In this document: piece after piece, positions 1-7,395 of the stretch | Layout: the number at the start of each line of letters is the position of its first letter | How positions within the stretch are numbered: the first letter of the stretch is position 1 | Source of the DNA: Cryobacterium sp. PH31-O1 | GTDB taxonomy: Bacteria; Actinomycetota; Actinomycetes; Actinomycetales; Microbacteriaceae | NCBI RefSeq assembly: GCF_030063455.1 | Contig: NZ_JASITB010000007.1 | Location: forward strand, 186,001-250,000 | Direction: 5' to 3' | DNA length: 64,000 bases | The notes under the pieces: generated by a model | What the model saw: only the letters and a program-made list of their open reading frames with translations | Database searches by the model: none | What the model was told of the DNA's origin: nothing | Made by a program: the position numbers and the translations under genes

Positions 1-1016
1 TCCTGCTGGCCGCGGTGGTCATCTTCGGCCTGGTGCAGCTCAAACTCGTCGTCATTCCGGTATTGATCGCCGTCATCCTCGCCGCAGCGCTCAGCCCGGT
101 CATCAATGGTCTGCGCAAACGCGGCGTCGCCGCGATTCTGGCCACCTGGATCACCCTGCTCGGCGGTATTGGCGTCTTCGGCGGCATCATCACCCTCATC
201 GTTTTCGCGGTGCGCGACCAGTGGGACGAACTGTTCGCCTCCGCCTCCGAGGGCATCGACCACCTGCAGCAGTTTCTGATCGACGGCCCGATCCAGGTCG
301 ACGAAAAGCAAATCGACGACGCCCGAAACAGCGTCGTGGACTTTCTCACGAGCAGCCAGTTCGGCACCGGGGCGCTCGCCGGGGCATCCGTTGTCTTCGA
401 ACTGATCACCGGTGCCGTGCTTCTCGTGGTCATTCTGTTCTTCTTTCTCAAGGACGGCGGCCAGATCTGGAACTTCTTCCTGACGCCGTTTAAAGGCGAG
501 CGCCTCGCCCGCGGACGCCGCATCGGCCACACCTCGCTGCGGGTGCTCGGCGGTTATGTGCGCGGCACGGCGATCGTCGCCGCTGTCGATGCGACCGCAA
601 TCGGCATCGGCCTGGCCGTACTGCAGGTGCCGCTGGCCTTGCCGCTTGCTGTCATCGTGTTCCTCGGTGCGTTCATTCCGCTGATCGGCGCCACCGCGGC
701 CGGTGTGCTCGCCGCTCTGGTCGCCCTAGTAGCGAGCGGGCCGGGGGTGGCGCTCATCGTCATTATCATCGTGATCGCCGTCAACCAGCTCGAGGGCAAC
801 TTTCTGCAGCCAGTCGTTATGGCGCAGTCGCTCAAGCTGCACCCGCTCGTCATCCTGGTCGGCTTGACCGCCGGAACCATTCTCGGCGGCATCGTCGGTG
901 CCGTACTTTCGGTGCCGATTGCGGCCGTCGCGTGGGCCATCGCGAAGGCCTGGAACACCCCGGATGCCCCGCACCCTCGCGCCATCCCGCCGAAGCGGCG
1001 CGTACGCAAGCGCTGA
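1..1016 (+). CDS. AI-2E family transporter, N-terminus cut off by the window edge
   Basis: This is a polytopic membrane protein of the AI-2E transporter (PerM/UPF0118) family, whose members export signals or ions; the substrate here cannot be read from sequence. The frame is open to base 3, so the N-terminus lies outside the window; about 338 residues are visible, against 350-400 for the family. Seen: two hydrophobic segments at the start, a soluble stretch, a hydrophobic segment ending FFFLKDGG, then the family's conserved C-terminal membrane block with GAFIPLIGA and NQLEGNFLQPVVM. The last residues are strongly basic (PPKRRVRKR), as expected for a cytosolic tail. The next gene starts 61 bases downstream on the same strand with its own ribosome binding site. 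Confidence 0.85.
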   Translation, partial: LLAAVVIFGLVQLKLVVIPVLIAVILAAALSPVINGLRKRGVAAILATWITLLGGIGVFGGIITLIVFAVRDQWDELFASASEGIDHLQQFLIDGPIQVDEKQIDDARNSVVDFLTSSQFGTGALAGASVVFELITGAVLLVVILFFFLKDGGQIWNFFLTPFKGERLARGRRIGHTSLRVLGGYVRGTAIVAAVDATAIGIGLAVLQVPLALPLAVIVFLGAFIPLIGATAAGVLAALVALVASGPGVALIVIIIVIAVNQLEGNFLQPVVMAQSLKLHPLVILVGLTAGTILGGIVGAVLSVPIAAVAWAIAKAWNTPDAPHPRAIPPKRRVRKR

Positions 1017-1077
1017 ACCCCAGGCATCCGTTCAACCCTGCTCGCTGCAACGCCGCCACCCGCGTGACTGGAGATTC

Positions 1078-4071
1078 GTGACCGAGCACAGCCCCTTTCA
1101 CCTGCCGAGGCCCCGCCTGACCCTTGAGCAGGCGACCGAGCTGGCCCGCGACCGGTTCGGCGTCACGGGCTCCATCACCGAACTCGGCAGCCAGCAGGAC
1201 CGCAACTTCCGCATTGAAACGGATGCCGGCTCCGTCGTTCTCAAGGTCTCCAACCCCGCCGTCGCCACGGTCGAGCTTGAGGCCCAGAATGCGGCGCTTC
1301 AGCACCTCGTCGGCCTGGACCTCGACCTGCCCGCTGCCGTAGCCGGCATTGAGGGTAGCCGGATCGTGCGCGTCACGATCGACGGGCAGAACCTCGACCT
1401 GCGGCTGCTGACCTACGTCGATGGGCATCCGCTGACCGACTCGGCGCGCCTGTCGGTCGGGCAGATCCGCTCGCTCGGTGACGTGGCCGCTCGCATCGTT
1501 CGTGGCCTCGCCGACTTCGAGCACCCGGGAACGGACCGCTTTCTGCAGTGGGACCTGCGGCGCGGCGGCGAGGTCATCGACGCACTCCTTCCGTATGTCA
1601 ACGACGAGGCACGCCGCGAGCGGCTGCGCACGGTCTCCGACACTGCCAGGCAGCGAATCGCCCTCGTTGTGGCCGACCTGCGGGTGCAGTCGATTCACGG
1701 TGACCTCACCGACGACAACGTCGTGAGCCGGGACGGTGCCGCCGGCACGATCACCGGGGTTATCGACTTCGGCGATGTGGCGCGGGGCTGGCTCGTCGCC
1801 GAACTCGCCGCGACCTGCGCCTGCGTGCTTTATCGCAGCCCACAGCATCCGCTTGCCATTCTCGACACGATCGAGGCCTTCGTCGCGCGGGTACCGCTCA
1901 CCGATGCCGAGACCTCGGCCCTCTGGCCCTTGATCCTGGTGCGCGCCGCGGTGCTCGTCGTGAGCGGCGAAGCGCAGGTGCACCTCGACGGCGACAACGA
2001 CTACGCCGACGCCAACCGGGCCCGTGAGTGGCTCGCCTTCGAGACGGCGGCCGCTCAGGACGGCGCTGCACTCGAAGCGCTGATCCGCTTCACGGTAGCC
2101 GAGCAAGCAGTAGCCGAGCAAGCAGTAGCCGAGCAGGTAGTGGCCGAGCAAGCCGTTGCCGACCGGTACCAGCCGATCGGGGCAACCGAGCATCCCGTTT
2201 TCGGCCAGCTCGACCCCGCAGCCCGAATCGACCTCTCGGTGACGAGCGCCGCGTTCGACGCCGGCCGCTGGCTCGAACCGGATATCGACGAGCGGGTGGC
2301 AACGGATGCCGCTGCCCACCTCGGACACGCCATCACCCGCTACGGCGAGTTTCGCCTCTCCCAGACCCGGATCGACACGGCCGACGAGTCGATCACCCTG
2401 GCCCTCGGTGTCGACGTGTACCTGCCCGTGGACAGCCCGGTCACCGCCCCGATCGATGGCACCGTCGTGGTGGTCGACGCCACCACGGTGCGGCTCGACG
2501 CGGCCGGCTACGACCTGTGGCTGACCGGCATCGACGCAGCGGCCCGGAACGGCGAGCCTGTCCAGGCCGGAGCCGTTCTGGGCCGCGCCATTGCCCTCTC
2601 CACCGCCCACTCCACTGGTTCCCGCCACGGTGTGGCCATGGCGCGGGTGGCGGTGCAGGCCAGCCGGCTGCGCGGCATCCGTCCTCCGCTTTTTGTCGCA
2701 CCCACCGCGGCTGCGCTTTGGAAGCGGATCTGCCCCGATCCTTCCGCGCTCCTCGGGCTCGAGCCCACCCGGCCCGTCACCGACCCGGCGGCCCTGCTTC
2801 AGCGTCGCGACGCATCGTTTGCGCGCGTGCAGGAACACTACTATCCGGCCCCGCCGCAGATCGAACGCGGCTGGAAGCACCATCTCATCGACACCCACGG
2901 TCAGAGTTACGTCGACATGGTCAACAACGTCACGACCGTCGGCCACGGACATCCCCGCGTTGCCGAGGCCGCCCGCAGCCAGTGGTCGCTGCTCAACACC
3001 AACTCCCGATTTCACTACGAAGAACTCGTACAATTCACCGAACGCCTCGCCGAGCTGGCACCCGACCCCCTCGACACGGTCTTTCTGGTCAACAGTGGTA
3101 CAGAGGCGGTTGACCTGGCCCTGCGCCTGGCCCTCAGCTATACCGGTCACGACACCGTCCTGTCCGTGCGGGAGGCCTACCACGGCTGGTCGATGGCAGC
3201 AGATGCCGTCTCCTCCTCGGTCGCCGACAACCCGCGCGCGCTCGAAACCCGCCCAGACTGGGTGCACCTGATCGAGGCGCCGAATGCGGTGCGCGGCAAA
3301 TATCGGGGCATGCAGTCGGCGCCGCAGTATCTGAACGACCTCGACGGTGACCTGCAGACCCTCGCCGACGACGGACGCACGATCGCCGCGTTCATTGCCG
3401 AACCCGTGTTCGGCAATGCCGGCGGCGTGCTGCTACCCGACGGCTACCTGAATGGCGTTTACGAGCGGATGCGCGCCCGCGGCGCACTCTGCATTGCCGA
3501 CGAGGTGCAGGTGAGCTACGCGCGCCTCGGCCGACACTTCTGGGGCACTGAACAGCAGAACGTGGTTCCGGACATCATCACCATCGCCAAGGCGATGGGC
3601 AACGGGCATCCGCTCGGAGCGGTCATCACCCGCCGCGATGTGGCCGAGCGCTTCGCCGATGACGGGCCGTTTTTCTCCTCCGCCGGCGGTAGCCCCCTCA
3701 GCTGCCGCATCGGCCTCACCGTGCTCGACATCATGCGTGATGAAGGCCTGCAACAAAACGCCGAGGTCGTCGGCCGACACCTCAAGCAGGGCCTGGAGCG
3801 GCTCGGCGCCCGATTCGATCTCATTGGCGCCGTCTACGGCATGGGGCTCTACCTCGGCGTCGAACTGGTCAGCGACCGGGCCGACTTCACACCCGCCACC
3901 GCCATCGCCGCGCGGCTGTGCGACGAGCTGCTGCGGCGCGGCTGCATCGTGCAGCCCACCGGAGATTTCAAGAACGTGCTCAAGATCAAGCCTCCGCTCT
4001 GTTTGAGCATTGCCAGCGCCGACCATTTTCTGCATGCTCTCGAGGGTGCCCTCGGCGAGTTGCTCACCTGA
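1078..4071 (+). CDS. Fusion protein: APH-like kinase domain, degenerate M23-like domain, class III aminotransferase
   Basis: A 997-residue three-part protein. Residues about 20-330 match aminoglycoside/choline phosphotransferases: catalytic loop SIHGDLTDDN (H207) and the metal site GVIDFGD. Residues about 415-545 resemble an M23 peptidase fold around LGVDVYLPVDSPVTAPIDG, but the zinc-binding histidines are not visible. Residues about 565-997 are a class III PLP aminotransferase with GHGHPRV, the cofactor-binding region and the Schiff-base lysine in IAKAMGNGHP (K838). Similar fusions relate to the ethanolamine-phosphate/hydroxylysine-phosphate lyase branch, so phosphorylation of an amino alcohol followed by PLP-dependent elimination is a reasonable inference, not shown. 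I chose the GTG at 1078 because GGAG lies 7 bases upstream and the kinase domain starts soon after. A longer frame reaches back to 898 but overlaps the previous gene. A VAEQA repeat joins domains one and two. Confidence 0.85.
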   Translation: MTEHSPFHLPRPRLTLEQATELARDRFGVTGSITELGSQQDRNFRIETDAGSVVLKVSNPAVATVELEAQNAALQHLVGLDLDLPAAVAGIEGSRIVRVTIDGQNLDLRLLTYVDGHPLTDSARLSVGQIRSLGDVAARIVRGLADFEHPGTDRFLQWDLRRGGEVIDALLPYVNDEARRERLRTVSDTARQRIALVVADLRVQSIHGDLTDDNVVSRDGAAGTITGVIDFGDVARGWLVAELAATCACVLYRSPQHPLAILDTIEAFVARVPLTDAETSALWPLILVRAAVLVVSGEAQVHLDGDNDYADANRAREWLAFETAAAQDGAALEALIRFTVAEQAVAEQAVAEQVVAEQAVADRYQPIGATEHPVFGQLDPAARIDLSVTSAAFDAGRWLEPDIDERVATDAAAHLGHAITRYGEFRLSQTRIDTADESITLALGVDVYLPVDSPVTAPIDGTVVVVDATTVRLDAAGYDLWLTGIDAAARNGEPVQAGAVLGRAIALSTAHSTGSRHGVAMARVAVQASRLRGIRPPLFVAPTAAALWKRICPDPSALLGLEPTRPVTDPAALLQRRDASFARVQEHYYPAPPQIERGWKHHLIDTHGQSYVDMVNNVTTVGHGHPRVAEAARSQWSLLNTNSRFHYEELVQFTERLAELAPDPLDTVFLVNSGTEAVDLALRLALSYTGHDTVLSVREAYHGWSMAADAVSSSVADNPRALETRPDWVHLIEAPNAVRGKYRGMQSAPQYLNDLDGDLQTLADDGRTIAAFIAEPVFGNAGGVLLPDGYLNGVYERMRARGALCIADEVQVSYARLGRHFWGTEQQNVVPDIITIAKAMGNGHPLGAVITRRDVAERFADDGPFFSSAGGSPLSCRIGLTVLDIMRDEGLQQNAEVVGRHLKQGLERLGARFDLIGAVYGMGLYLGVELVSDRADFTPATAIAARLCDELLRRGCIVQPTGDFKNVLKIKPPLCLSIASADHFLHALEGALGELLT
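2095..2154 (+). repeat. Four 15-bp tandem repeats coding VAEQA in an interdomain linker
   Basis: Four consecutive 15-base units encode VAEQA, VAEQA, VAEQV, VAEQA (residues 340-359 of the fusion protein), followed by a diverged VADRY. The first two units are identical at the DNA level and the third differs at two bases, which points to recent tandem duplication. The repeat lies exactly between the kinase-like and M23-like domains. Confidence 0.9.
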
Positions 4072-4103
4072 GACGTAAGACGCAACCGGGTGATGCCAGC
4101 GGG

Positions 4104-4436
4104 CTATCGGCGCGTCTTCGCCAGCGCGGGGGCTGACGGCTCGGGTTCGGCGATGAAGACCAAACCGCCGGCACTATTGGCCGAGAGCATGAGCGCTTCG
4201 ATCCATTCGCGATTGATCGACGGGGTGCGGCTTCCGAAATATCGGTAGTAGAGCGTGCTCGTCGGGTCAAGCCAGATCGCGCTGCGACCACTGCCCTCGT
4301 CGGCGGAATCGGTCCAGGTGAAGACGAAACTCTCGCGCCTTCGCAGCTTGGTGCTGATTACGATCTGCAAGTGCATGAGAGCTCGATCGTCGAAGGTGAT
4401 CACGATGCCCGGATTGCCGTAAAGCAACGTACCCAT
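4104..4436 (-). CDS. DUF7882 family small protein
   Basis: A 110-residue protein beginning MGTLLYGNPG and containing FDDRALMHLQIVIS, TKLRRRESFVFTW and an ending with Pro/Ala-rich residues. This pattern matches the DUF7882 family, common in Microbacteriaceae and sometimes mis-annotated as an ATP-dependent DNA ligase; no ligase motif is present. Function is unknown. Start: the ATG at 4436 is preceded by GAGGAGGGG at a good distance. The frame stays open to 4601 but has no better start, and those residues do not look family-like. It is convergent with the fusion gene (32-base gap) and divergent from rpsO. Confidence 0.75.
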   Translation of the reverse strand: MGTLLYGNPGIVITFDDRALMHLQIVISTKLRRRESFVFTWTDSADEGSGRSAIWLDPTSTLYYRYFGSRTPSINREWIEALMLSANSAGGLVFIAEPEPSAPALAKTRR

Positions 4437-4645
4437 AGGTGCCCCTCCTCGCTGATTCCCCCCACTGTAGCGGTACGCGGAGGTGGGGACAGGCCGGCCA
4501 TGTTGTCGCGCGTTTCGGCCCGGGTGACCGCCCCGGCCGTCCACTCTGCTAAAGTATGTAGGTTGCCGTTCAACGGCCGCGGATAAAGAGAGCTCAGGCA
4601 TTTGGCCAAGGGCACCGCGCAGTGAGAGAAAGGGGATCCCACTTT

Positions 4646-4915
4646 ATGGCACTCGAACCAGATGCTAAGAAGGCGATCATCGAAAAGTACGCTACCCACC
4701 CAGGCGACACCGGGTCCCCGGAAGTTCAGATTGCAATGCTCACGCAGCGCATTCTTGACCTCACCGAGCACCTGAAAGAGCACAAGCACGACCACCACTC
4801 ACGTCGTGGCCTGCTTCTTATGGTTGGTCAGCGTCGCCGTCTGCTCGGTTACCTGTCGGACATCGACATCACTCGATACCGCACACTGATCGGCAGCCTC
4901 GGCCTGCGACGCTAA
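4646..4915 (+). CDS. rpsO: 30S ribosomal protein S15
   Basis: S15 binds 16S rRNA early in assembly of the small subunit and contributes to an intersubunit bridge. The 89 residues are the exact family length and contain [32 protein letters not shown] and the C-terminal IGSLGLRR. The ATG at 4646 was chosen over an in-frame start at 4622 because it gives the canonical [10 protein letters not shown]-terminus; AAAGGGG precedes it. A TGCTAAAGT sequence at 4547-4555 could be an extended -10 box, which would give a leader of about 85 bases. In most actinobacteria pnp follows directly; here a permease and a decayed gene lie between. Confidence 0.97.
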   Translation: MALEPDAKKAIIEKYATHPGDTGSPEVQIAMLTQRILDLTEHLKEHKHDHHSRRGLLLMVGQRRRLLGYLSDIDITRYRTLIGSLGLRR

Positions 4916-4972
4916 TTTTCTGCACTTGATGTGCCGGAAGCAGCGCAGCGTTGACAACGCGAACTTCTTCAC

Positions 4973-5004
4973 GACGGGCCGTCACCTTCGGGTGGCGGCC
5001 CGTC
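4973..5004 (+). terminator. Strong hairpin terminator after rpsO
   Basis: A 14-bp stem (one G-T pair) closes on a TTCG tetraloop, starting 57 bases after the rpsO stop. There is no T-tract, which is common for actinobacterial terminators. A very stable UUCG loop supports a real RNA structure. Confidence 0.8.
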
Positions 5005-5079
5005 CTGTGTACCCCTTCGAACTGGGGGTAGAGCGCGCGTTAGAATATGGGTCGGCAAAACGAACGGACACCACACAGC

Positions 5080-6618
5080 ATGAGTCTCTGGCGCACCAAG
5101 AGTATTGAAGATTCGATAGCAGACTCGCTCGAAAAGGGGCACAGCCTTAAACGCACCCTCGGCACCTGGGATCTCATGATCATGGGTGTTGCCGTGGCGG
5201 TCGGCGCTGGGATCTTCTCGGTCGGCGCCAAGGCGGCCGGCAGCTATGCCGGACCGTCGGTCACACTGGCCTTCCTGCTGGCAGCCTTCACCTGTGCTCT
5301 CGCGATCATGTGTTACGCCGAGTTCGCCTCGGCGGTTCCCGTCGCCGGTTCCGCCTACACGTTCACCTACGCCACCCTCGGCGAGTTGCTCGCCTGGATC
5401 ATCGGCTGGGACCTCATCCTGGAGATGCTCACCGCGTCCGCCGTGATCGCGAAATACTGGGGCATCTACCTCAGCACGGTATTCGATCTGGCCGGCTGGA
5501 ACGTTCCCTCCACCATCACCGTGTTTGGCCTGGAGGTGAGCTGGGGTGCCTTCGTCATCGTCGCCATCTTCACCGCCCTGCTCGTGCTCGGCACTCAGCT
5601 CTCCGCCCGAGTTGCGAGCGTCTTCACGATCATCAAGGTCGCCATCGTTGTTTTCGTTATCGTCGTCGGCGCGTTCTTCATTAACCCGAAGAACTACACC
5701 CCCTTCATCCCCGCGTCAGTGCCCACGACCGGCGGCGATGGTGATGTTTGGATGCAGTCCCTCTTCTCCTTCATGACCGGTGCGGCCCCGGCCCAGTACG
5801 GCCTCTTCGGGCTGCTCGCCGGTGCCTCCCTGGTCTTCTTCGCATTCATTGGATTCGATGTGGTCGCCACCAGTGCCGAAGAGGTCAAGAACCCGCAGAA
5901 GACCCTGCCACGGGGCATCTTCGCCGGTCTGGCGATCGTCACCGTGCTCTACCTCGGCGTTAGCCTGGTCCTGACCGGCATGGTGCCGTACACGGTGCTG
6001 GCCGACGACCCAGACGCCTCCCTCGCAACCGCCTTCGTTGCCGTCGGCGCCGGCTGGGCCGCGCAGGTTATCTCGATCGGAATTCTGGTCGGCCTCACGA
6101 CCGTGATCATGGTGCTGCTGCTCGGCCTGTCGCGCGTACTGTTCGCGATGAGCCGCGACGGCCTGCTGCCGCGCTGGCTCAGCGTCACGAGCGAGAAGCG
6201 CCGCACCCCCGCGCGCATTCAGATTATCTCCGGTGCCGCCGTTGCGCTGATCGCCGGCCTCACCGATGTCGGTGTGCTGGAAGAAATGATCAATATCGGC
6301 ACCCTGTCGGCCTTCGTGCTGGTCAGTATCGCCGTCGTCGTGCTGCGCAAGAAGCGCCCGGATCTACCGCGCGCCTTCAAAGTGCCGTTCTCACCGGTGC
6401 TGCCGATTCTGTCGGCCGTGCTCTGTAGCTGGTTGATGCTGAACCTCACAACGCTCACCTGGGTGCGATTCGCGGTCTGGCTGGTCATCGGATTTATCGT
6501 GTACTTCGCCTACGGCCGCCGCCACTCCGTGCTCGGCATCAAGCAGCGCCAAAATTTGTCTCTCGACACGGCTACGCCGAACGAGGCCAAGGAGCGGACA
6601 ACGGTCGAGGGTTCATAG
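5080..6618 (+). CDS. APC superfamily amino acid permease
   Basis: A 512-residue inner-membrane amino acid/cation symporter of the APC superfamily, closest in pattern to cationic amino acid transporters (YfnA/CAT type). Seen: about 12 hydrophobic segments, with the first motif GVAVAVGAGIFSVG (the unwound TM1 substrate site, GxG-IF), ASAVPVAGSAYTFTYATLGE, the FAFIGFDVVATSAEEVKNPQ signature of TM6 and loop, and LLPRWLSV. The ATG at 5080 gives MSLWRTKSIEDS, typical of the family; the upstream in-frame ATG at 5047 overlaps a possible -10 box (TAGAAT, 5041-5046) and is less likely. Substrate is not determined; arginine, lysine or polyamines are possible. The stop overlaps the end of the convergent SGNH remnant. 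Confidence 0.88.
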   Translation: MSLWRTKSIEDSIADSLEKGHSLKRTLGTWDLMIMGVAVAVGAGIFSVGAKAAGSYAGPSVTLAFLLAAFTCALAIMCYAEFASAVPVAGSAYTFTYATLGELLAWIIGWDLILEMLTASAVIAKYWGIYLSTVFDLAGWNVPSTITVFGLEVSWGAFVIVAIFTALLVLGTQLSARVASVFTIIKVAIVVFVIVVGAFFINPKNYTPFIPASVPTTGGDGDVWMQSLFSFMTGAAPAQYGLFGLLAGASLVFFAFIGFDVVATSAEEVKNPQKTLPRGIFAGLAIVTVLYLGVSLVLTGMVPYTVLADDPDASLATAFVAVGAGWAAQVISIGILVGLTTVIMVLLLGLSRVLFAMSRDGLLPRWLSVTSEKRRTPARIQIISGAAVALIAGLTDVGVLEEMINIGTLSAFVLVSIAVVVLRKKRPDLPRAFKVPFSPVLPILSAVLCSWLMLNLTTLTWVRFAVWLVIGFIVYFAYGRRHSVLGIKQRQNLSLDTATPNEAKERTTVEGS

Positions 6619-7149
6619 CCCGGGTCCACTTCGGGCTCGATTGAGCCCTGGTGCCATCCGGTCAGCCAAGAACTTCGCCCAGTGCCGGTAGTCCGTGGAG
6701 TTTCGGTAACGGCCCGACTTGATAAACGCCGGATTGTTTAGTGGCACGAAAACCGTATGGGGGAGCGAATTGCACACCCGTGCGGTAATCGCGTTGAGCG
6801 ACCGGGCTTGCCGGTCGGCGATGAAACCCAGTGGTCCGGAATAGAGCGGGATACCGCGAATTGTCTGAATGGACAAGACAAAGATGGGCGCCTGGTCTGG
6901 CGTTTGCCGCTCTAATACATGCAGCAAGCGCGCCAGCGAAATGCGCCAGGCGCCTTCCTTCGTCATTTTGACCGCGTCGCTAACACCAACGATGACGACG
7001 ACTGCGCTGAGTCATGATCGGCACGGCGATCCATCGCGCAATTCCCCGCACCAAGTACCGCCCATCGTGTCTCCTACACTCTGCCCGAGTTGTCTGACCC
7101 AGGCACCCCGTGCCGTGGCACAAGTTCGGGGCTGATCCCGTCTGATAGG
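6613..7149 (-). pseudogene. Decayed SGNH/GDSL hydrolase
   Basis: Reading the minus strand in one frame from about 7149 gives RGAWVRQLGQSVGDT and TWCGELRDGSP, then an in-frame TGA at 7012-7014, then LSAVVVIVGVSDAVK and a further stretch ending in NSTDYRHWAKFLADRM. These pieces line up in order with SGNH hydrolases: an early W/L block, the V-x-V-x-x-G-x-x-D block III, and the C-terminal Asp/His pair (STDYRHW). The N-terminal GDS serine block is missing, because an in-frame TAG at 7150-7152 cuts it off. A 117-residue frame from the ATG at 6966 remains open but could not form a working enzyme. The likeliest reading is a pseudogene; alignment to intact homologues would settle it. Confidence 0.6.
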
Positions 7150-7151
7150 CT
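7146..7151 (+). promoter_or_regulatory. Candidate -10 box for pnp
   Basis: TAGGCT, a good TANNNT -10 box. Initiation near 7158 would leave a leader of about 240 bases before pnp. No clear -35 is seen (AGTTCG at 17 bases). It overlaps the end of the decayed hydrolase. Confidence 0.45.
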
Positions 7152-7157
7152 AGAGAT

Positions 7158-7395
7158 GGTCCTTCTTTGGAAGTGGCCGAGCAACCGGAGCACTCTGGCA
7201 GGAAGCTGGTCCTCGGTGGTGGTTTCCCAGGTGCATTGCATCTGGTGAATTTCTACTGGTGGCCAGCAAACCGCACGGTGACACGCGGCTTAGTCCTGCC
7301 TGTTCGAGCTCCTCGTCCCACTCGTGGGCCATTTGGGCACGCGAGCCTTCGTCGCCAGCATGGCGAGAAGCAAACTTAAAGGAGAAAACCCCCAC
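7158..7395 (+). ncRNA. Long structured pnp 5' leader, at the position of the Actino-pnp RNA element
   Basis: This 238-base stretch holds no gene. It contains several hairpins: a 7-bp stem around loop CATTG (7227-7245), CCCA/TGGG (7317-7328), and a perfect 6-bp stem with a 3-base loop (7352-7366) just before the AAAGGAGAA ribosome binding site. Actinobacteria are known to carry a conserved RNA element (Actino-pnp) in exactly this place, thought to act in feedback control of polynucleotide phosphorylase. Identity is inferred from position and structure; I could not run a covariance-model search. Confidence 0.5.

Noticed and set aside
850..3267. An 805-residue open frame on the minus strand, opposite the fusion protein
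   Set aside because: It lies opposite a gene with intact kinase and aminotransferase motifs, has no ribosome binding site or family motif, and its Gly/Arg/Asp/Val-rich composition is typical of GC-rich antisense frames.
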